In this document: piece by piece, positions 43,863 to 53,970 of the stretch
How the letters are laid out: each line of letters begins with the position of its first letter
Position numbering within the stretch: position 1 is the first letter of the stretch
NCBI RefSeq assembly: GCF_003479805.1
Contig: NZ_QUHV01000001.1
Span: 186,001-250,000 of the forward strand
Length of the DNA: 64,000 nt
Reading direction: 5' to 3'
DNA from: Collinsella sp. AF08-23
Lineage (GTDB): Bacteria; Actinomycetota; Coriobacteriia; Coriobacteriales; Coriobacteriaceae
Position numbers and translations under genes: made by a program
Notes under the pieces: generated by a model
What the model was told of the DNA's origin: nothing
The model's database searches: none
Seen by the model: the letters and a program-made list of their open reading frames with translations, nothing else

Positions 43863-45665
43863 ATGCTGCTGGAACGCATTTCATCGCCGCAAGACGTCAA
43901 GGACCTCGAGCCCTGTGACCTGCCGATTCTTTGCGAGGAGATCCGTCGCGCCATTCTGGTGAGCTCCGCTTCGGTGGGAGGTCACATTGGGTCCAATTTG
44001 GGCGTCGTCGAGTTGACGGTGGCTCTGCACCGTGTATTCGATTCCCCGCACGACAAGATCGTCTTCGATGTTTCGCATCAGACCTATGCTCATAAGATGC
44101 TCACGGGTCGCGCGAGCAACTATCTCGATCCATCGGAATTCGGCGGGCTTTCGGGTTTCTCCAATCCCGATGAATCCGAACATGACCTGTTCTCCATGGG
44201 GCACACCTCCACGTCGGTAAGCCTTGCTTGCGGCATGGCGAAGGCTCGCGACCTTAAAGACGAGGATTATCGCGTAGTCGCCGTGATTGGCGACGGATCG
44301 CTCTCGGGCGGGCTCGCGTTCGAGGGCTTTGACGCCCTGGCCGAGCTGGGCTCCGGGGTCATCGTTATCGTGAACGACAACGGCTGGTCCATCGCCGAGA
44401 ACCACGGCGGCCTCTACCGCAACCTCGCGGAGCTTCGCGAGACCGGTGGCGAGGCCCCCAACAATTTCTTCCGCACCCTGGGGCTCGATTATCGTTTTGT
44501 TGCCAAGGGCAATGACGAGGCCGAGCTTGAGCGCGTCCTTCGCGATGTCCGCGACGTCGACCATCCTATTGTGGTGCACGTGTGCACCACCAAGGGAGCC
44601 GGCTACGAGCCTGCGGCGGCGGATTCGGAAAGTTGGCACCACGTGGGGCCGTTCGATATCGAGTCGGGCAGCTATGACGTGTTCCCCCGCAACCGCTGCG
44701 AGGATTCCGAGACCTACGCCGGCATCACCGGCGCCTATCTGCTGAACGCCATGCAGCTAGATTCGCGCGTGGTGGGAATCTCGGCGGCAACGCCCTACAT
44801 CATGGGTTTCACCCCCTGGCGTCGTGCACGCGCCGGCAGGCAATTCGTGGACGTGGGCATTGCCGAGGAGCACGCCGTGACGTATGCGGCGGGCCTTGCT
44901 CGCGCGGGCGCTAAGCCGGTCCTGGGTCTGTACGGCGTATTCATGCAGCGCGCCTACGACCAGTTCTGGCACGACGTGTGCCTCAACTGCCTGCCCGTGG
45001 TGTTCCTGGACTTCGGCTCCTCGGTGTTCGGCACCTCCGACGCCACCCACCTGAGCTTCTTCGACCTCGCCCTCATGGGGGGCATGCCCAACCTGCGTTG
45101 CCTTGCCCCTGCGTGCCGCGAGGAATACGAGGCCATGCTCGATTGGGCGATGGCGCAGGATACACGGCCCGTGGTGATTCGCGTTCCCGGCAACGGGGTC
45201 GAGAGTCGGCCTGGGCTCGTTTACGGTGATGATCGACTCTCGTTCGACACGCCGCATTACCAAGTGGTCCGCGAGGGCGAGGATGTGGCCGTGATGGCGC
45301 TCGGCAGTTTCTTTGGCCTCGGCGAGCGGGTGTGCGATGCGCTGATGGGCGAGGGGCTTTCTCCAACGCTCGTGAATCCGCGTTTTGCCACGGAGCTTGA
45401 CGAGGATACGCTGAACGAGATCGCTGCAGCGCATACGGTGGTCGTGACGCTTGAGGATGGCGTGCTCGAGGGGGGCTGGGGCGAGAAGGTCGCGCGGTAT
45501 CTGGGTGGCACGGACTCCCGCGTGCTGTGCTATGGCGTGTCCAAGGGTTTCCCCGACCGTTACGATGTCGATGAGCTGCTTGCCGAGAACGGCGTGACAG
45601 TTGAGGGCGTCGTTGCCGATGTACGGTGCCTGCTGTCCGAGGATGCGGGGCGTAGCGCCAGATAG
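43863..45665 (+). CDS. dxs: 1-deoxy-D-xylulose-5-phosphate synthase-like enzyme
   Basis: A 600-residue ThDP transketolase-family enzyme. DXS landmarks are SVGGHIGSNLGVVELT near residue 37, VFDVSHQTYAHKMLTGR, the ThDP motif GDGSLSGGLAFEG, and DVGIAEEHAVTYAAGLA in the pyrimidine domain. It would condense pyruvate and glyceraldehyde-3-phosphate to DXP for isoprenoids or thiamine. The central region is somewhat divergent (NNFFRTLGLDYRF), so a second, specialised DXS paralogue is possible. The start at 43863 has GGGAGG 16 bases upstream, longer than usual. Confidence 0.82.
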   Translation: MLLERISSPQDVKDLEPCDLPILCEEIRRAILVSSASVGGHIGSNLGVVELTVALHRVFDSPHDKIVFDVSHQTYAHKMLTGRASNYLDPSEFGGLSGFSNPDESEHDLFSMGHTSTSVSLACGMAKARDLKDEDYRVVAVIGDGSLSGGLAFEGFDALAELGSGVIVIVNDNGWSIAENHGGLYRNLAELRETGGEAPNNFFRTLGLDYRFVAKGNDEAELERVLRDVRDVDHPIVVHVCTTKGAGYEPAAADSESWHHVGPFDIESGSYDVFPRNRCEDSETYAGITGAYLLNAMQLDSRVVGISAATPYIMGFTPWRRARAGRQFVDVGIAEEHAVTYAAGLARAGAKPVLGLYGVFMQRAYDQFWHDVCLNCLPVVFLDFGSSVFGTSDATHLSFFDLALMGGMPNLRCLAPACREEYEAMLDWAMAQDTRPVVIRVPGNGVESRPGLVYGDDRLSFDTPHYQVVREGEDVAVMALGSFFGLGERVCDALMGEGLSPTLVNPRFATELDEDTLNEIAAAHTVVVTLEDGVLEGGWGEKVARYLGGTDSRVLCYGVSKGFPDRYDVDELLAENGVTVEGVVADVRCLLSEDAGRSAR

Positions 45666-45838
45666 ACCGGATGTCGCGCGCGCAAGCGTAACGACCCGGC
45701 AAAAAAGAAACCATCATGGTGTTTGTTACAACTTAGGGTATTTGGGGCATAACACCTTACAAGTGTTTTTGGACGCCTGTAATCTAACCTTGTAATTTGG
45801 TAGGTTAACGTATCGCCTCTAATGGAAGGGGATTTTCC
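45666..45838 (+). promoter_or_regulatory. Control region of amino-acid ABC operon
   Basis: AAACCATCATGGTGTTTGTT near 45706 is a small hairpin with a T-rich tail that may end the DXS transcript. TTGGAC and TGTAAT, 16 bp apart near 45770-45800, are a candidate promoter for the ABC operon. No operator was identified. Confidence 0.4.
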
Positions 45839-46828
45839 ATGAGTAGTACGACCCGCGAGTTCATGCTCAACCGTCGCCAGGTGCTCGGCGCTGCCGCCGC
45901 CGGCGTCGCCACGCTCGGGCTTGCCGCCTGCGGCGAGGCGCCCGCGTCCACGCCCGCCGGCTCTGCCTCCACCGATGATGTTGCCGAGGACCAGGAGCCC
46001 GTGGCGCTCGACGCCGATGCATATGACAAGCTGATCGCCGCCGGTTCCGTTGCCGATGACGCCACCGTCGCCGCGAGCGAGTGGGCGAGCAAAATCAAGG
46101 AGGCCGGTACCATGCGCCTGGGCGTCGTCCAGACCTCCATGCTCTTCAGCCTCCTCAACGAGAAGGACGGCAAGCTCCGCGGCTTCGACGCCGGCCTGTC
46201 CCAGCTGCTCGTCCGCTACATCCTGGGCGACGAGTCCAAGTTCGAGACCACTCAGGTCACGTCCGACACGCGCGAGTCCGTCCTGCAGAACGATCAGGTC
46301 GACGCCGTCTTCGCCACCTACTCCATCACCGAGGACCGCAAGAAGCTCATCTCCTTCGCCGGCCCGTACTACAGCACGCAGCAGTCCATCCTCGTCCTCG
46401 CCGACAACGACGACATCGCGAGCGTGGACGACCTCGCGGGCAAGAACGTCGCCGCCCAGTCCGGGTCCACCGGCCCGAGCATCATGGAGGAGGTCTGCCC
46501 CGACGCCAAGCTGCAGGAGTTCAAGACCGACGAGGAGGCCCGCAGCGCTCTCGCCCAGGGTCGCGTTGACGCCTACGTGATCGACCGCAACATGCTGTTC
46601 TCCGACATGATGAAGCAGCCTGGCAAGTACAAGATGGCCGGCGACCCGTTCGGCCCCGAGGACCTCTACGGCATCGGCCTGCCGCTCGACTCCGACGGCG
46701 TCGAGTTCGTGAATGCCTTCCTCTCCCAGATCGAGGAGGATGGCACGTGGGAGGAGCTGTGGAAGCTCTGCATCGGCGACCGTGCCGAGATCGACGAGGT
46801 TCCGCAGCCTCCGGCGATCGGCGCGTAA
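45839..46828 (+). CDS. Amino-acid ABC transporter substrate-binding lipoprotein
   Basis: A 329-residue cluster-3 solute-binding protein. The signal is twin-arginine (NRRQVLG, R12-R13) and ends in a lipobox, LGLAAC, with lipidated C31. Tat-dependent lipoproteins are typical of Actinobacteria. A ~50-residue acidic linker precedes the binding domain (MRLGVVQTSMLFSLLN, FDAGLSQLLVRYI, FATYSITEDRKKLISFAGPYY). This matches glutamate/glutamine/polar amino-acid binders. First gene of an operon with two permeases, an ATPase and an amidotransferase-like hydrolase. Confidence 0.92.
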   Translation: MSSTTREFMLNRRQVLGAAAAGVATLGLAACGEAPASTPAGSASTDDVAEDQEPVALDADAYDKLIAAGSVADDATVAASEWASKIKEAGTMRLGVVQTSMLFSLLNEKDGKLRGFDAGLSQLLVRYILGDESKFETTQVTSDTRESVLQNDQVDAVFATYSITEDRKKLISFAGPYYSTQQSILVLADNDDIASVDDLAGKNVAAQSGSTGPSIMEEVCPDAKLQEFKTDEEARSALAQGRVDAYVIDRNMLFSDMMKQPGKYKMAGDPFGPEDLYGIGLPLDSDGVEFVNAFLSQIEEDGTWEELWKLCIGDRAEIDEVPQPPAIGA

Positions 46829-46842
46829 GTTCGCCATGCGCT

Positions 46843-46875
46843 CGGCGGCGGTCCTGCGAGGACGGGCCCTCCGCC
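46843..46875 (+). other. Intercistronic hairpin after binding-protein gene
   Basis: CGGCGG near 46843 pairs with CCGCCG near 46870, with TCCT/AGGA inside. No T-run follows. Such a partial terminator or stabiliser would keep the binding protein in excess over the permeases. Confidence 0.45.
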
Positions 46876-47038
46876 GCGTGATGTCTGGGATATGCGGGGC
46901 GCCCGCGTCCGCTTGGGACAGATCTTGTGCCGGGCGGGCGGGGCGCCCTTCGCATACCATGTATGGAATCGGGCGGCCGTCCCGCTGCGTGCAGTCGGGA
47001 CGGGCCGCTGTGGATGAGAAGTCGGGGAAGGGGAGCTC

Positions 47039-47698
47039 ATGGGGCTGTCTGAGCTGCTTGCCACCTATGGGCGGAACTATTGGGAGGCGCTGCTGTCCAC
47101 GTGGGGCATGACGGCGCTGTGCTTCGCGCTGGTGATGCTGGTCGCCATCGCCGTCACGGTGATGCGCGTGTCGCCCTTTAAGCCGCTGCGCGTTTTGGGC
47201 GACGGCTACGTCCAGGTGTTCCGCAACATCCCGGGCGTGTCGCTGCTCATCATCATCGTGTACGCGCTGCCGAGCCTGAACCTGGTGCTGCCCTACCGTA
47301 CCTGCGTGATCCTCACGGTGATCCTCGTCGCCTCCGCCTTCGGCTCCGAGAACTTCATGAGCGGCATCAACACCATCGGCGTTGGTCAGATCGAGGCCGC
47401 CCGCTCGCTGGGCCTCTCCTTTGGGAAGATGCTCCGCCGGATCGTGATCCCCCAGGCGCTGCGCACCACCGTCCTGCCCATGACCAACCTGCTCATCGCC
47501 GTGCTGCTCACCACCTCCCTCGGTTCGCAGGTCCCGCTCGACCCGCCGGAGCTCACGGGCGTGGTGTCCTACATCAACACCCGCTCCACCGGCGGCATCC
47601 TGGCCTTCGGCATCGCCGCGGCGGGCTACGCCCTCACCGCGGTCGCCATAGCCTTCGTGGGTAACCGCATCGACAAGAAGGTGAGGATCGTCCGATGA
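47039..47698 (+). CDS. Amino-acid ABC transporter permease (first)
   Basis: A 219-residue His/Glu/Gln/Arg-type permease with about five membrane segments. The EAA loop is [25 protein letters not shown], here spanning ~118-142, where it contacts the ATPase. GGGGAG precedes the ATG. Its stop overlaps the start of the second permease (ATGA), so the two are translationally coupled and likely heterodimerise. Confidence 0.92.
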   Translation: MGLSELLATYGRNYWEALLSTWGMTALCFALVMLVAIAVTVMRVSPFKPLRVLGDGYVQVFRNIPGVSLLIIIVYALPSLNLVLPYRTCVILTVILVASAFGSENFMSGINTIGVGQIEAARSLGLSFGKMLRRIVIPQALRTTVLPMTNLLIAVLLTTSLGSQVPLDPPELTGVVSYINTRSTGGILAFGIAAAGYALTAVAIAFVGNRIDKKVRIVR

Positions 47699-48552
47699 GC
47701 GCGCAGGCAACTTCGGGCGCCGTCAGCATCCGCGACGCCCTGTACGAGACCCCCGGCCCCAAGACGCGGGTCAAGATCCGCATCGGAACGGCGGTCAGCG
47801 CCGTGGCCGTGGCGATGCTGCTCGCGTTCGTGGTGCACCAGTTCTGGGCGACCGGCCAGCTCGATCCCAGGTACTGGATGTTCTTCACGCAGATGAGCAC
47901 CTGGTCGTACCTGTTTGCCGGCCTGCGGGGGACCCTCGCGGTGGCGCTGACCGCCGGCGCTATCGCGCTCGTGCTGGGGCTCGCGCTCATGCTGGGGCGC
48001 ACGAGCGGCATCCGACCGCTCGCCGCGCTCTGCCGCGTGGTCACCGACTTCTTCCGCGGCGTGCCGAGCCTGCTTTTGATCTACTTCTTCTTCCTGGTGG
48101 TCCCGCAGTACGGCATCAAGATGTCGTCGTTTTGGATGATCACGCTGCCCGTGGCACTCGCCGCCTCGGGCGTCCTCGCCGAGGTCTTTCGCGCGGGCGT
48201 CAACGCTGTGCCGCGCGGGCAGACCGAGGCGGCGCTCGCGCTCGGCATGAGGCCCTTCCGCGTCAAGCTCAAGATCGTGCTGCCCCAGGCGATCCGCTAC
48301 GTGATCCCCTCGCTCATCTCGCAGCTGGTGGTCGTGGTCAAGGACACCACCGTGGCGTACGTGGTGAGCTATCCGGACATGCTGCAGAACGCCCGCGTAC
48401 TCATCACCAACTACGACGCCCTGGTGAGCACCTACCTGGTCGTGGCGGTCATCTACATCCTGCTCAACTACGCCATCAACCAGCTTTCCGTGTACGTGGC
48501 GCGCCGCAGTGGCACCCGCGTGGTGAGCCGCTACAGCACCAACCCCGCGTAA
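47695..48552 (+). CDS. Amino-acid ABC transporter permease (second)
   Basis: A 285-residue partner permease. A ~75-residue N-terminal extension with one TM precedes the core ([20 protein letters not shown]). The EAA loop appears as [20 protein letters not shown]. It overlaps the first permease by four bases. A strong hairpin follows before the ATPase gene. Confidence 0.92.
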   Translation: MSAQATSGAVSIRDALYETPGPKTRVKIRIGTAVSAVAVAMLLAFVVHQFWATGQLDPRYWMFFTQMSTWSYLFAGLRGTLAVALTAGAIALVLGLALMLGRTSGIRPLAALCRVVTDFFRGVPSLLLIYFFFLVVPQYGIKMSSFWMITLPVALAASGVLAEVFRAGVNAVPRGQTEAALALGMRPFRVKLKIVLPQAIRYVIPSLISQLVVVVKDTTVAYVVSYPDMLQNARVLITNYDALVSTYLVVAVIYILLNYAINQLSVYVARRSGTRVVSRYSTNPA

Positions 48553-48613
48553 GGCCACGCCCCTCGCGGCTCCGGCGGGCACGTGGGCGCCCCGCCCTCC
48601 CGCGGGGGTGGCC
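48553..48613 (+). other. Intercistronic hairpin between permease and ATPase genes
   Basis: GGCCAC at 48553-48558 pairs with GGTGGCC ending at 48613, extended by CGCGG/CCGCG inside. No T-run is present. Confidence 0.45.
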
Positions 48614-48674
48614 CGCATTGCCCCGTAGGATGGTTTTCCGGCGCTCCCCGCGCCGCTCAAAGATTGGACGAGAC

Positions 48675-49421
48675 ATGTCAGAACAGACCCCGATCATCGA
48701 GCTCCGCCATGTGGACAAGCACTTCGGAGAACTCCATGTGCTCAAGGACGTGAGCCTTTCCGTTGGAAAGGGCGAGGTCGTTGTGGTGATCGGCCCCTCG
48801 GGCTCCGGCAAATCGACGCTCTGCCGTGCCATCAACCGCCTCGAGACGATCGATTCCGGCGAGATTATCATCGAGGGCCAGCCCCTTCCCGAGGAGGGGC
48901 GGGAACTCGCCGCCATGCGCGCCGAGCTCGGCATGGTGTTCCAGAGCTTCAACCTGTTCGCGCACATGAGCATCTTGCAGAATGTGACGATCGGCCCCAC
49001 CGAGGTGCTGGGCCTGCCCAAGGCCGAGGCGGAGGAGCGCGCGATGGAGCTGCTCGAGCGCGTGGGCGTCGCGTCCCAGGCACACAAGGTCCCCGCCCAG
49101 CTCTCCGGCGGCCAGCAGCAGCGCGTCGCCATCGCTCGCTCGCTCGCCATGCGCCCCAAGGCGATGCTCTTCGACGAGCCCACCTCCGCCTTGGACCCCG
49201 AGATGATCAACGAGGTCCTCGACGTCATGGTCGATTTGGCGCGCCGGGGCATGACCATGATCGTGGTGACGCACGAGATGAACTTCGCCCGCCGCGTCGC
49301 CGACCGCGTGGTCTTCATGGCGGACGGGGCCATTGTCGAGGAGGGCGCCCCCGACGAGTTTTTCGACCACCCGACCACGCAACGCGCCCGTGACTTTCTC
49401 GACTCCATCAAGGGACACTAA
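48675..49421 (+). CDS. Amino-acid ABC transporter ATP-binding protein
   Basis: A 248-residue GlnQ/HisP-type ATPase. Walker [11 protein letters not shown]-loop MVFQSFNLF, signature [13 protein letters not shown] and Walker [15 protein letters not shown] are intact. It energises the two permeases above. The next gene starts two bases after its stop. Confidence 0.95.
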   Translation: MSEQTPIIELRHVDKHFGELHVLKDVSLSVGKGEVVVVIGPSGSGKSTLCRAINRLETIDSGEIIIEGQPLPEEGRELAAMRAELGMVFQSFNLFAHMSILQNVTIGPTEVLGLPKAEAEERAMELLERVGVASQAHKVPAQLSGGQQQRVAIARSLAMRPKAMLFDEPTSALDPEMINEVLDVMVDLARRGMTMIVVTHEMNFARRVADRVVFMADGAIVEEGAPDEFFDHPTTQRARDFLDSIKGH

Positions 49422-49423
49422 GC

Positions 49424-50182
49424 ATGGCCTCAGCAGACGACCGACCGATAATCCTGATCGCCCCGCGCCTGGAGCAGCCCAAGCCCTGCCTTCAGATGCC
49501 CGAGCGCCTGGCGCCCGAGGAGACCGGGGCCACCGTGTTCCTCGAGGCGATCCTCGCCGCGGGCGGACTGCCGCTCATCATGACACTCACCGAGGACGAG
49601 GACGTCATCGCCCGCTATATAGAGATGGCGGACGGCATCGCCATCCCGGGCGGGCACGACGTCGACCCGGCGCTGTGGGGCGTCGAGGAGCCGTATGACG
49701 AGCGCCTGCTCTGCCATGAGCGCGATGCCTTCGAGCTGAAGCTCATCAAGGCTGCGCTCGCCGCGCACAAGCCCCTCTTCGCTACGTGCCGCGGCATGCA
49801 GATCCTGAACGTCGCCCTGGGCGGCACCCTGTGCATGGACGTTCCGAGCCTGCCCGTCCCCAAGGGCAAGGTGCACTGGCGCCATCTGCCCATCCTGCAC
49901 GACCCCGCGCACCCCATCGCGGTCGAGGACGGCTCCCTGCTGTCGTGTGTGCTCGACTGGCAGGGCGAGGTGCAGGTCAACTCGAGCCACCACTGCTGCG
50001 TCGACAAGCTCGGCAAGGGCGTGCGGCTCACGGGAGTCGCCACCGACGGCGTGCCGGAGGCGATCGAGGTCGAGGGCCAGCCCTTCTGCCTGGGCGTGCA
50101 GTGGCACCCCGAGTACACCTGGCGCATGCTCGAGACCGATTTCAAGCTGTGGCGCGCGTTCGTTGACGCCGCGCGCGGCTGA
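49424..50182 (+). CDS. Gamma-glutamyl hydrolase-like class I amidotransferase (PuuD family)
   Basis: A 252-residue peptidase C26-type protein. Catalytic Cys is C122 in ATCRGMQILN, and the His-Glu pair is in GVQWHPEY; IPGGHDVDP is the oxyanion loop. The family cleaves gamma-glutamyl bonds, for example in gamma-glutamyl-GABA. Its position two bases after the amino-acid ABC ATPase suggests that the transporter imports a gamma-glutamyl compound, which this enzyme splits to glutamate. That substrate is inference. No synthetase domain is fused. Confidence 0.88.
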   Translation: MASADDRPIILIAPRLEQPKPCLQMPERLAPEETGATVFLEAILAAGGLPLIMTLTEDEDVIARYIEMADGIAIPGGHDVDPALWGVEEPYDERLLCHERDAFELKLIKAALAAHKPLFATCRGMQILNVALGGTLCMDVPSLPVPKGKVHWRHLPILHDPAHPIAVEDGSLLSCVLDWQGEVQVNSSHHCCVDKLGKGVRLTGVATDGVPEAIEVEGQPFCLGVQWHPEYTWRMLETDFKLWRAFVDAARG

Positions 50183-50307
50183 CGCGCTTCGACGACATCG
50201 GCTCATGTTCGGAGAAGACGGTACTGGAATACGCACCCGTTTGCCAAACGGAAACAATTGCATGGCATGATACAGCGGAGCACTCCACTCAAGTAAAGAG
50301 GTACGCC
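50183..50307 (+). promoter_or_regulatory. Leader of lactate dehydrogenase-ETF operon
   Basis: CCGTTTGCCAAACGG near 50233-50247 is an odd-length palindrome and a plausible operator. TTGCCA within it may be a -35, with a CATGAT-like -10 downstream. No terminator for the preceding operon was found. Confidence 0.4.
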
Positions 50308-51921
50308 ATGCAGATGATACGCCCCTGGGCTTCGGAATACGACGAGTATCGTCGCGATGAATCGCGCAGCACCGGCGAGGCGGAGTCGATCTCCTTCCCC
50401 ACGTGCGAAGACGAGCTTCGTTCGATTCTTTCCGAACTCGATCCCGCGACGCCCATCACCGTACAGGGCGCCCGCACGGGCCTGGCGGGCGGTGCGGTAC
50501 CGCATGGGGGACATGTGGTGAGCCTCGTCCGCATGAATGCGTACAAGGGGCTGCGTCAGGCGGCCGATGGTGCGTTCTTCTTGCGAGTCGGGCCAGGCGT
50601 GGTCCTATCGGAACTGCGTCGTCACCTGCATGCGAAGAGCCTGCCCGCCCATGGCTGGGATGACGCTTCTCGCGCGGCGCTTGAGGCGCTCTACGCCGGC
50701 CCCGAGCAGTTCTTTCCCACGGATCCCACGGAGACGTCCGCCTGTCTGGGCGGCATGGCCGCATGCAATGCCTCCGGTGCGCGCAGTTACCGATACGGCC
50801 CCATGCGTCCGCACGTGAGCGGACTGCGCGTGGTGCTCCCGAACGGGGAGACGCTGGCACTGCGCCGAGGCGACGTGTGCGCGCAGGGCCGCGCGCTGGA
50901 GCTCGCTACGGAGCAGGGGACCACGATGCGCGTGGACCTCCCCACCTACGTCATGCCGCGCGCAAAGAACGCATCGGGCTATTTCATCGCGGACGACATG
51001 GACGCCGTGGACTTGTTCATCGGATCCGACGGAACCCTCGGGATCATCACGGAGCTCGAGCTCGCGCTCATGCCGGCGCCGCGGGTGACCTGGGGTGTTA
51101 ATTGCTTCTTCGAGGACGAGGGGCATGCTCTCGATTTCGTCGTGCGAGCTCGCCCCGCGCTCGATTGCGCGAGCGCGTTTGAGTATTTCGACGGGGCGGC
51201 TCTCGACATCCTGCGCACGACGCGCGAGGATGGAGCAGCCTTCGCGTCGTTGCCAGAGGTTCCGGATGCGTACCGTGCGTGCGTGTTCGTGGAGCTGGAA
51301 TGCGATGGCGAAACGCAGGCGATGGAGGCACTGCGCGAGCTTGGTTCCCTGCTCGAAGAAGTGGGCGGGAGCGAGCGGGACACGTGGGTCGCGCGTACGG
51401 ATGTGGACCGCGAGCGTCAACGCCTGTTCCGTCATGCTGTGCCCGAGTGCGTGAACATACTCATCGATCGCAGGCGACGCGTGACCCCCTCTATCACCAA
51501 ACTTGGCTCAGACATGTCTGTGCCAGACGAGCGCCTGCACGATGTCGTAGACCTGTACCGGCGCACATTGGCCGAGGCCGGGCTGGAATCCGCCGCGTGG
51601 GGGCACATTGGGAACAACCACCTGCACGTGAACATCTTGCCGCGGGACGAGGCCGACTTCGCCGCGGGCAAGGACCTGTTCCGCGCGTGGGCGTGTGAGG
51701 TCACCGCCATGGGCGGCGCGGTGTCCGCCGAGCACGGCGTGGGTAAGATCAAGCGCGATTTCCTGCTCACCATGTACGGCGAGGCGCATGTGGACGAGAT
51801 GGCGCGCCTCAAGGCGGCGTTCGACCCCACGGGGCGCTTAAACCGCGGGAACCTGTTCGACGAGGCACGCCTCGACGCGGCCGTGGGGGAGCCGGACGGT
51901 ATCGAGGAGGCTGCACGATGA
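50308..51921 (+). CDS. FAD-binding lactate/glycolate dehydrogenase of an ETF-linked complex
   Basis: A 537-residue GlcD/D-LDH-type flavoprotein. The FAD-binding PCMH domain shows PTCEDELRSIL, TVQGARTGLAGGAVP and FFPTDPTETSACLGGMAACNASGARSY split over residues 30-160, with IGSDGTLGIITE at ~235. The C-terminal cap contains AWGHIGNNHLHVN and GAVSAEHGVGKIK. Directly overlapped by etfB, then etfA with ferredoxin clusters. This is the component set of Acetobacterium-type LctBCD, which oxidises lactate with NAD+ while consuming reduced ferredoxin. Lactate as substrate is inferred; another 2-hydroxy acid is possible. Confidence 0.88.
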   Translation: MQMIRPWASEYDEYRRDESRSTGEAESISFPTCEDELRSILSELDPATPITVQGARTGLAGGAVPHGGHVVSLVRMNAYKGLRQAADGAFFLRVGPGVVLSELRRHLHAKSLPAHGWDDASRAALEALYAGPEQFFPTDPTETSACLGGMAACNASGARSYRYGPMRPHVSGLRVVLPNGETLALRRGDVCAQGRALELATEQGTTMRVDLPTYVMPRAKNASGYFIADDMDAVDLFIGSDGTLGIITELELALMPAPRVTWGVNCFFEDEGHALDFVVRARPALDCASAFEYFDGAALDILRTTREDGAAFASLPEVPDAYRACVFVELECDGETQAMEALRELGSLLEEVGGSERDTWVARTDVDRERQRLFRHAVPECVNILIDRRRRVTPSITKLGSDMSVPDERLHDVVDLYRRTLAEAGLESAAWGHIGNNHLHVNILPRDEADFAAGKDLFRAWACEVTAMGGAVSAEHGVGKIKRDFLLTMYGEAHVDEMARLKAAFDPTGRLNRGNLFDEARLDAAVGEPDGIEEAAR

Positions 51922-52715
51922 ACATCGTCGTTTGCGTCAAGGCGGTGCTCGGCAGCACCGAGGTCAAGATGGACCCCAAAACCCATACCATCATCCGCGA
52001 TGGTGGCGAGGCGGTCATCAACCCATTCGACGCCGTTGCGCTTGAGGTGGCTCTGCGCATCAAGGACGAGCGCCGGTCGGCGGGCGAGGCCTGCACGGTG
52101 ACCGTCCTATCTATGGGGATTCCCGTAACGGAAAAGCTGCTGCGCGACTGCATCGCGCGTGGAGCGGATGCGGGTCTGCTGCTTTCGGATCGCGCGTTCG
52201 CCGGGGCGGACACCCTTGCCACCACTTACGCCCTCTCGTGCGGGATTGCGCGCCTTGGCGTGCCCGATCTGGTGTTGTGCGGGAAGATGGCGGTCGACGG
52301 CGACACGGCGCAGATCGGCCCCGAGCTCGCTGGCGCCCTGGGGATCCCGTGCGCGGTGGGCGTTACGGGGTTGCCGGCCGTCACCGACGGGACCGTGACG
52401 GTGCGGCGTGAGTCCGATGCGGGCGTGGCAACGGTGGATGTCCCCCTGCCCGCGGTGCTCACCGTCGCCAAGGACGTTGCGGAGCTCCGCATGGCGAGCA
52501 TCGCCGGCATCCTCGCGGCGGAGGACGCGGAGATCTCCGTGCTCTCGGCGGAGGCGGCCGGCGCGGACGCCGCGCGCATCGGCCTTGCGGGGTCCCCGAC
52601 GCAGGTCGTGCGCTCGTTCGTGCCCGAGGGCGATGCGCGGGGAGTCGAGATCACGGGGGACGCCGCCGCTCAGGCGGAGCAGGTCGTCGAGGTCATGAGG
52701 GGGATGGCGCTGTGA
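51918..52715 (+). CDS. etfB: Electron transfer flavoprotein beta subunit, bifurcating type
   Basis: A 265-residue EtfB. NIVVCVKAVLGSTEVKMD is the N-terminal strand, and CGKMAVDGDTAQIGPELAG carries the DGDTAQ-GP motif associated with the second FAD and NAD site of bifurcating ETFs. It overlaps the dehydrogenase gene by four bases (ATGA) and etfA by four (GTGA). It is therefore made in fixed ratio with both. Confidence 0.93.
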   Translation: MNIVVCVKAVLGSTEVKMDPKTHTIIRDGGEAVINPFDAVALEVALRIKDERRSAGEACTVTVLSMGIPVTEKLLRDCIARGADAGLLLSDRAFAGADTLATTYALSCGIARLGVPDLVLCGKMAVDGDTAQIGPELAGALGIPCAVGVTGLPAVTDGTVTVRRESDAGVATVDVPLPAVLTVAKDVAELRMASIAGILAAEDAEISVLSAEAAGADAARIGLAGSPTQVVRSFVPEGDARGVEITGDAAAQAEQVVEVMRGMAL

Positions 52716-53962
52716 GCGGGTTGCTGATCGACGTTGAGAAATGTATCGGGTGCGCGCGTTGCGTGCGCGCGTGCGGCAATGCCGGTATCGAGGTCGAGGG
52801 GCCGTGGGGCGCACGCAAGGCCCGGGCGACGGACGGCTGCATCCTCTGCGGTGCCTGCGTGGATGCGTGTCCGGTGGACGCGCTCTCGATCGAGCGCGGG
52901 GGCACCTCCGGACCCCAAGACCTCGATGAATACCGCGACTACTGGGTCTTCGCGCAGGTCGACGAGGCGGGAAGGCCGCTGGATGTGGCCCTCGAGCTTG
53001 TCGGGAAGGCCCGCTCGCTCGCCGATGGGCGAGGATGCCGCGTGGTCGCCCTGCTCGCCGAGGGTGCGCCCGGGACGGGGGCGGCCGATCTCGAATCTGC
53101 GCTCCCGCCTCGCGAGAGCGTCGACGGTCCGTCCGGTAACGCGGCGCTCCTCATCTCCGTGGGCGCGGATGAGGTCATCCGCTGCCGTGACGCGCGCTTC
53201 TCCACCTTCGACGCCGAGGTCCACGCCGAGTGGATCTGCTCGCTGGTGCGCGAGCGCAGGCCCGAGGCGCTGCTCTACGGAGCGACGGTCTTCGGCCGCG
53301 AGCTCGCCCCCGCCGTCGCCGTCCGCCTTCAGACGGGCCTCACCGCGGATTGCACGATGCTGGAGGTCGATCCGGAAACGGGCCTTCTCCAGCAGACGCG
53401 CCCGGCGTTCGGCGGAAACCTCATGGCGACGATCGTGTGCCCCGCGCATCGTCCTCAGATGGCCACGGTGCGCCCTGGGGTCTTCGCCGCTCCCGAGCCC
53501 GATGGGGCCCGCGTCGGGACGGTCTCCGACGTCCCGCTCGACGACCGTCTCGCCCCGCGTGTGCGCCTACTCGGCGTCGAGCGCTCCTCGGCGGCCGACT
53601 CGATAACGGATGCAGACGTCCTCGTGGTCGTGGGTCGCGGCATCGGCTCGAAGAAGAACCTCGGTATCGCCCGCGATCTGGCCGATGCGCTGGGCGGCAA
53701 GCTCGGCTGCACGCGCCCGATCGTGGAGGCGGGCTGGTGCGATCCGTGGCGTCAAGTGGGGCAGACGGGCGTGTCGGTCGCGCCACGCTTGTTGATCAGC
53801 CTGGGGGTCTCGGGGGCCATCCAGCATCTGGCGGGCATGTCTGGCGCGCAGGCGGTCATCGCCGTCAACGAGGACCCCGATGCTCCCATCTTCGCATCGG
53901 CGCAGTACAAGGTCGTGGGTGATTGCGTGAAGGTCGCCGAAGAGCTGCTGGCCAGGTTGTAG
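52712..53962 (+). CDS. etfA: Electron transfer flavoprotein alpha subunit with N-terminal 2[4Fe-4S] ferredoxin domain
   Basis: A 416-residue EtfA fused to ferredoxin. Cysteines C11, C14, C17, C21 and C43, C46, C49, C53 form two complete [4Fe-4S] motifs ([11 protein letters not shown] and [12 protein letters not shown]). EtfA proper follows from ~75, ending with the FAD domain ([33 protein letters not shown]). The ferredoxin domain gives a route from reduced ferredoxin, as in LctC/CarE. The start is a GTG overlapping the etfB stop. Confidence 0.95.
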   Translation: MSGLLIDVEKCIGCARCVRACGNAGIEVEGPWGARKARATDGCILCGACVDACPVDALSIERGGTSGPQDLDEYRDYWVFAQVDEAGRPLDVALELVGKARSLADGRGCRVVALLAEGAPGTGAADLESALPPRESVDGPSGNAALLISVGADEVIRCRDARFSTFDAEVHAEWICSLVRERRPEALLYGATVFGRELAPAVAVRLQTGLTADCTMLEVDPETGLLQQTRPAFGGNLMATIVCPAHRPQMATVRPGVFAAPEPDGARVGTVSDVPLDDRLAPRVRLLGVERSSAADSITDADVLVVVGRGIGSKKNLGIARDLADALGGKLGCTRPIVEAGWCDPWRQVGQTGVSVAPRLLISLGVSGAIQHLAGMSGAQAVIAVNEDPDAPIFASAQYKVVGDCVKVAEELLARL

Positions 53963-53970
53963 GAGGGGAT

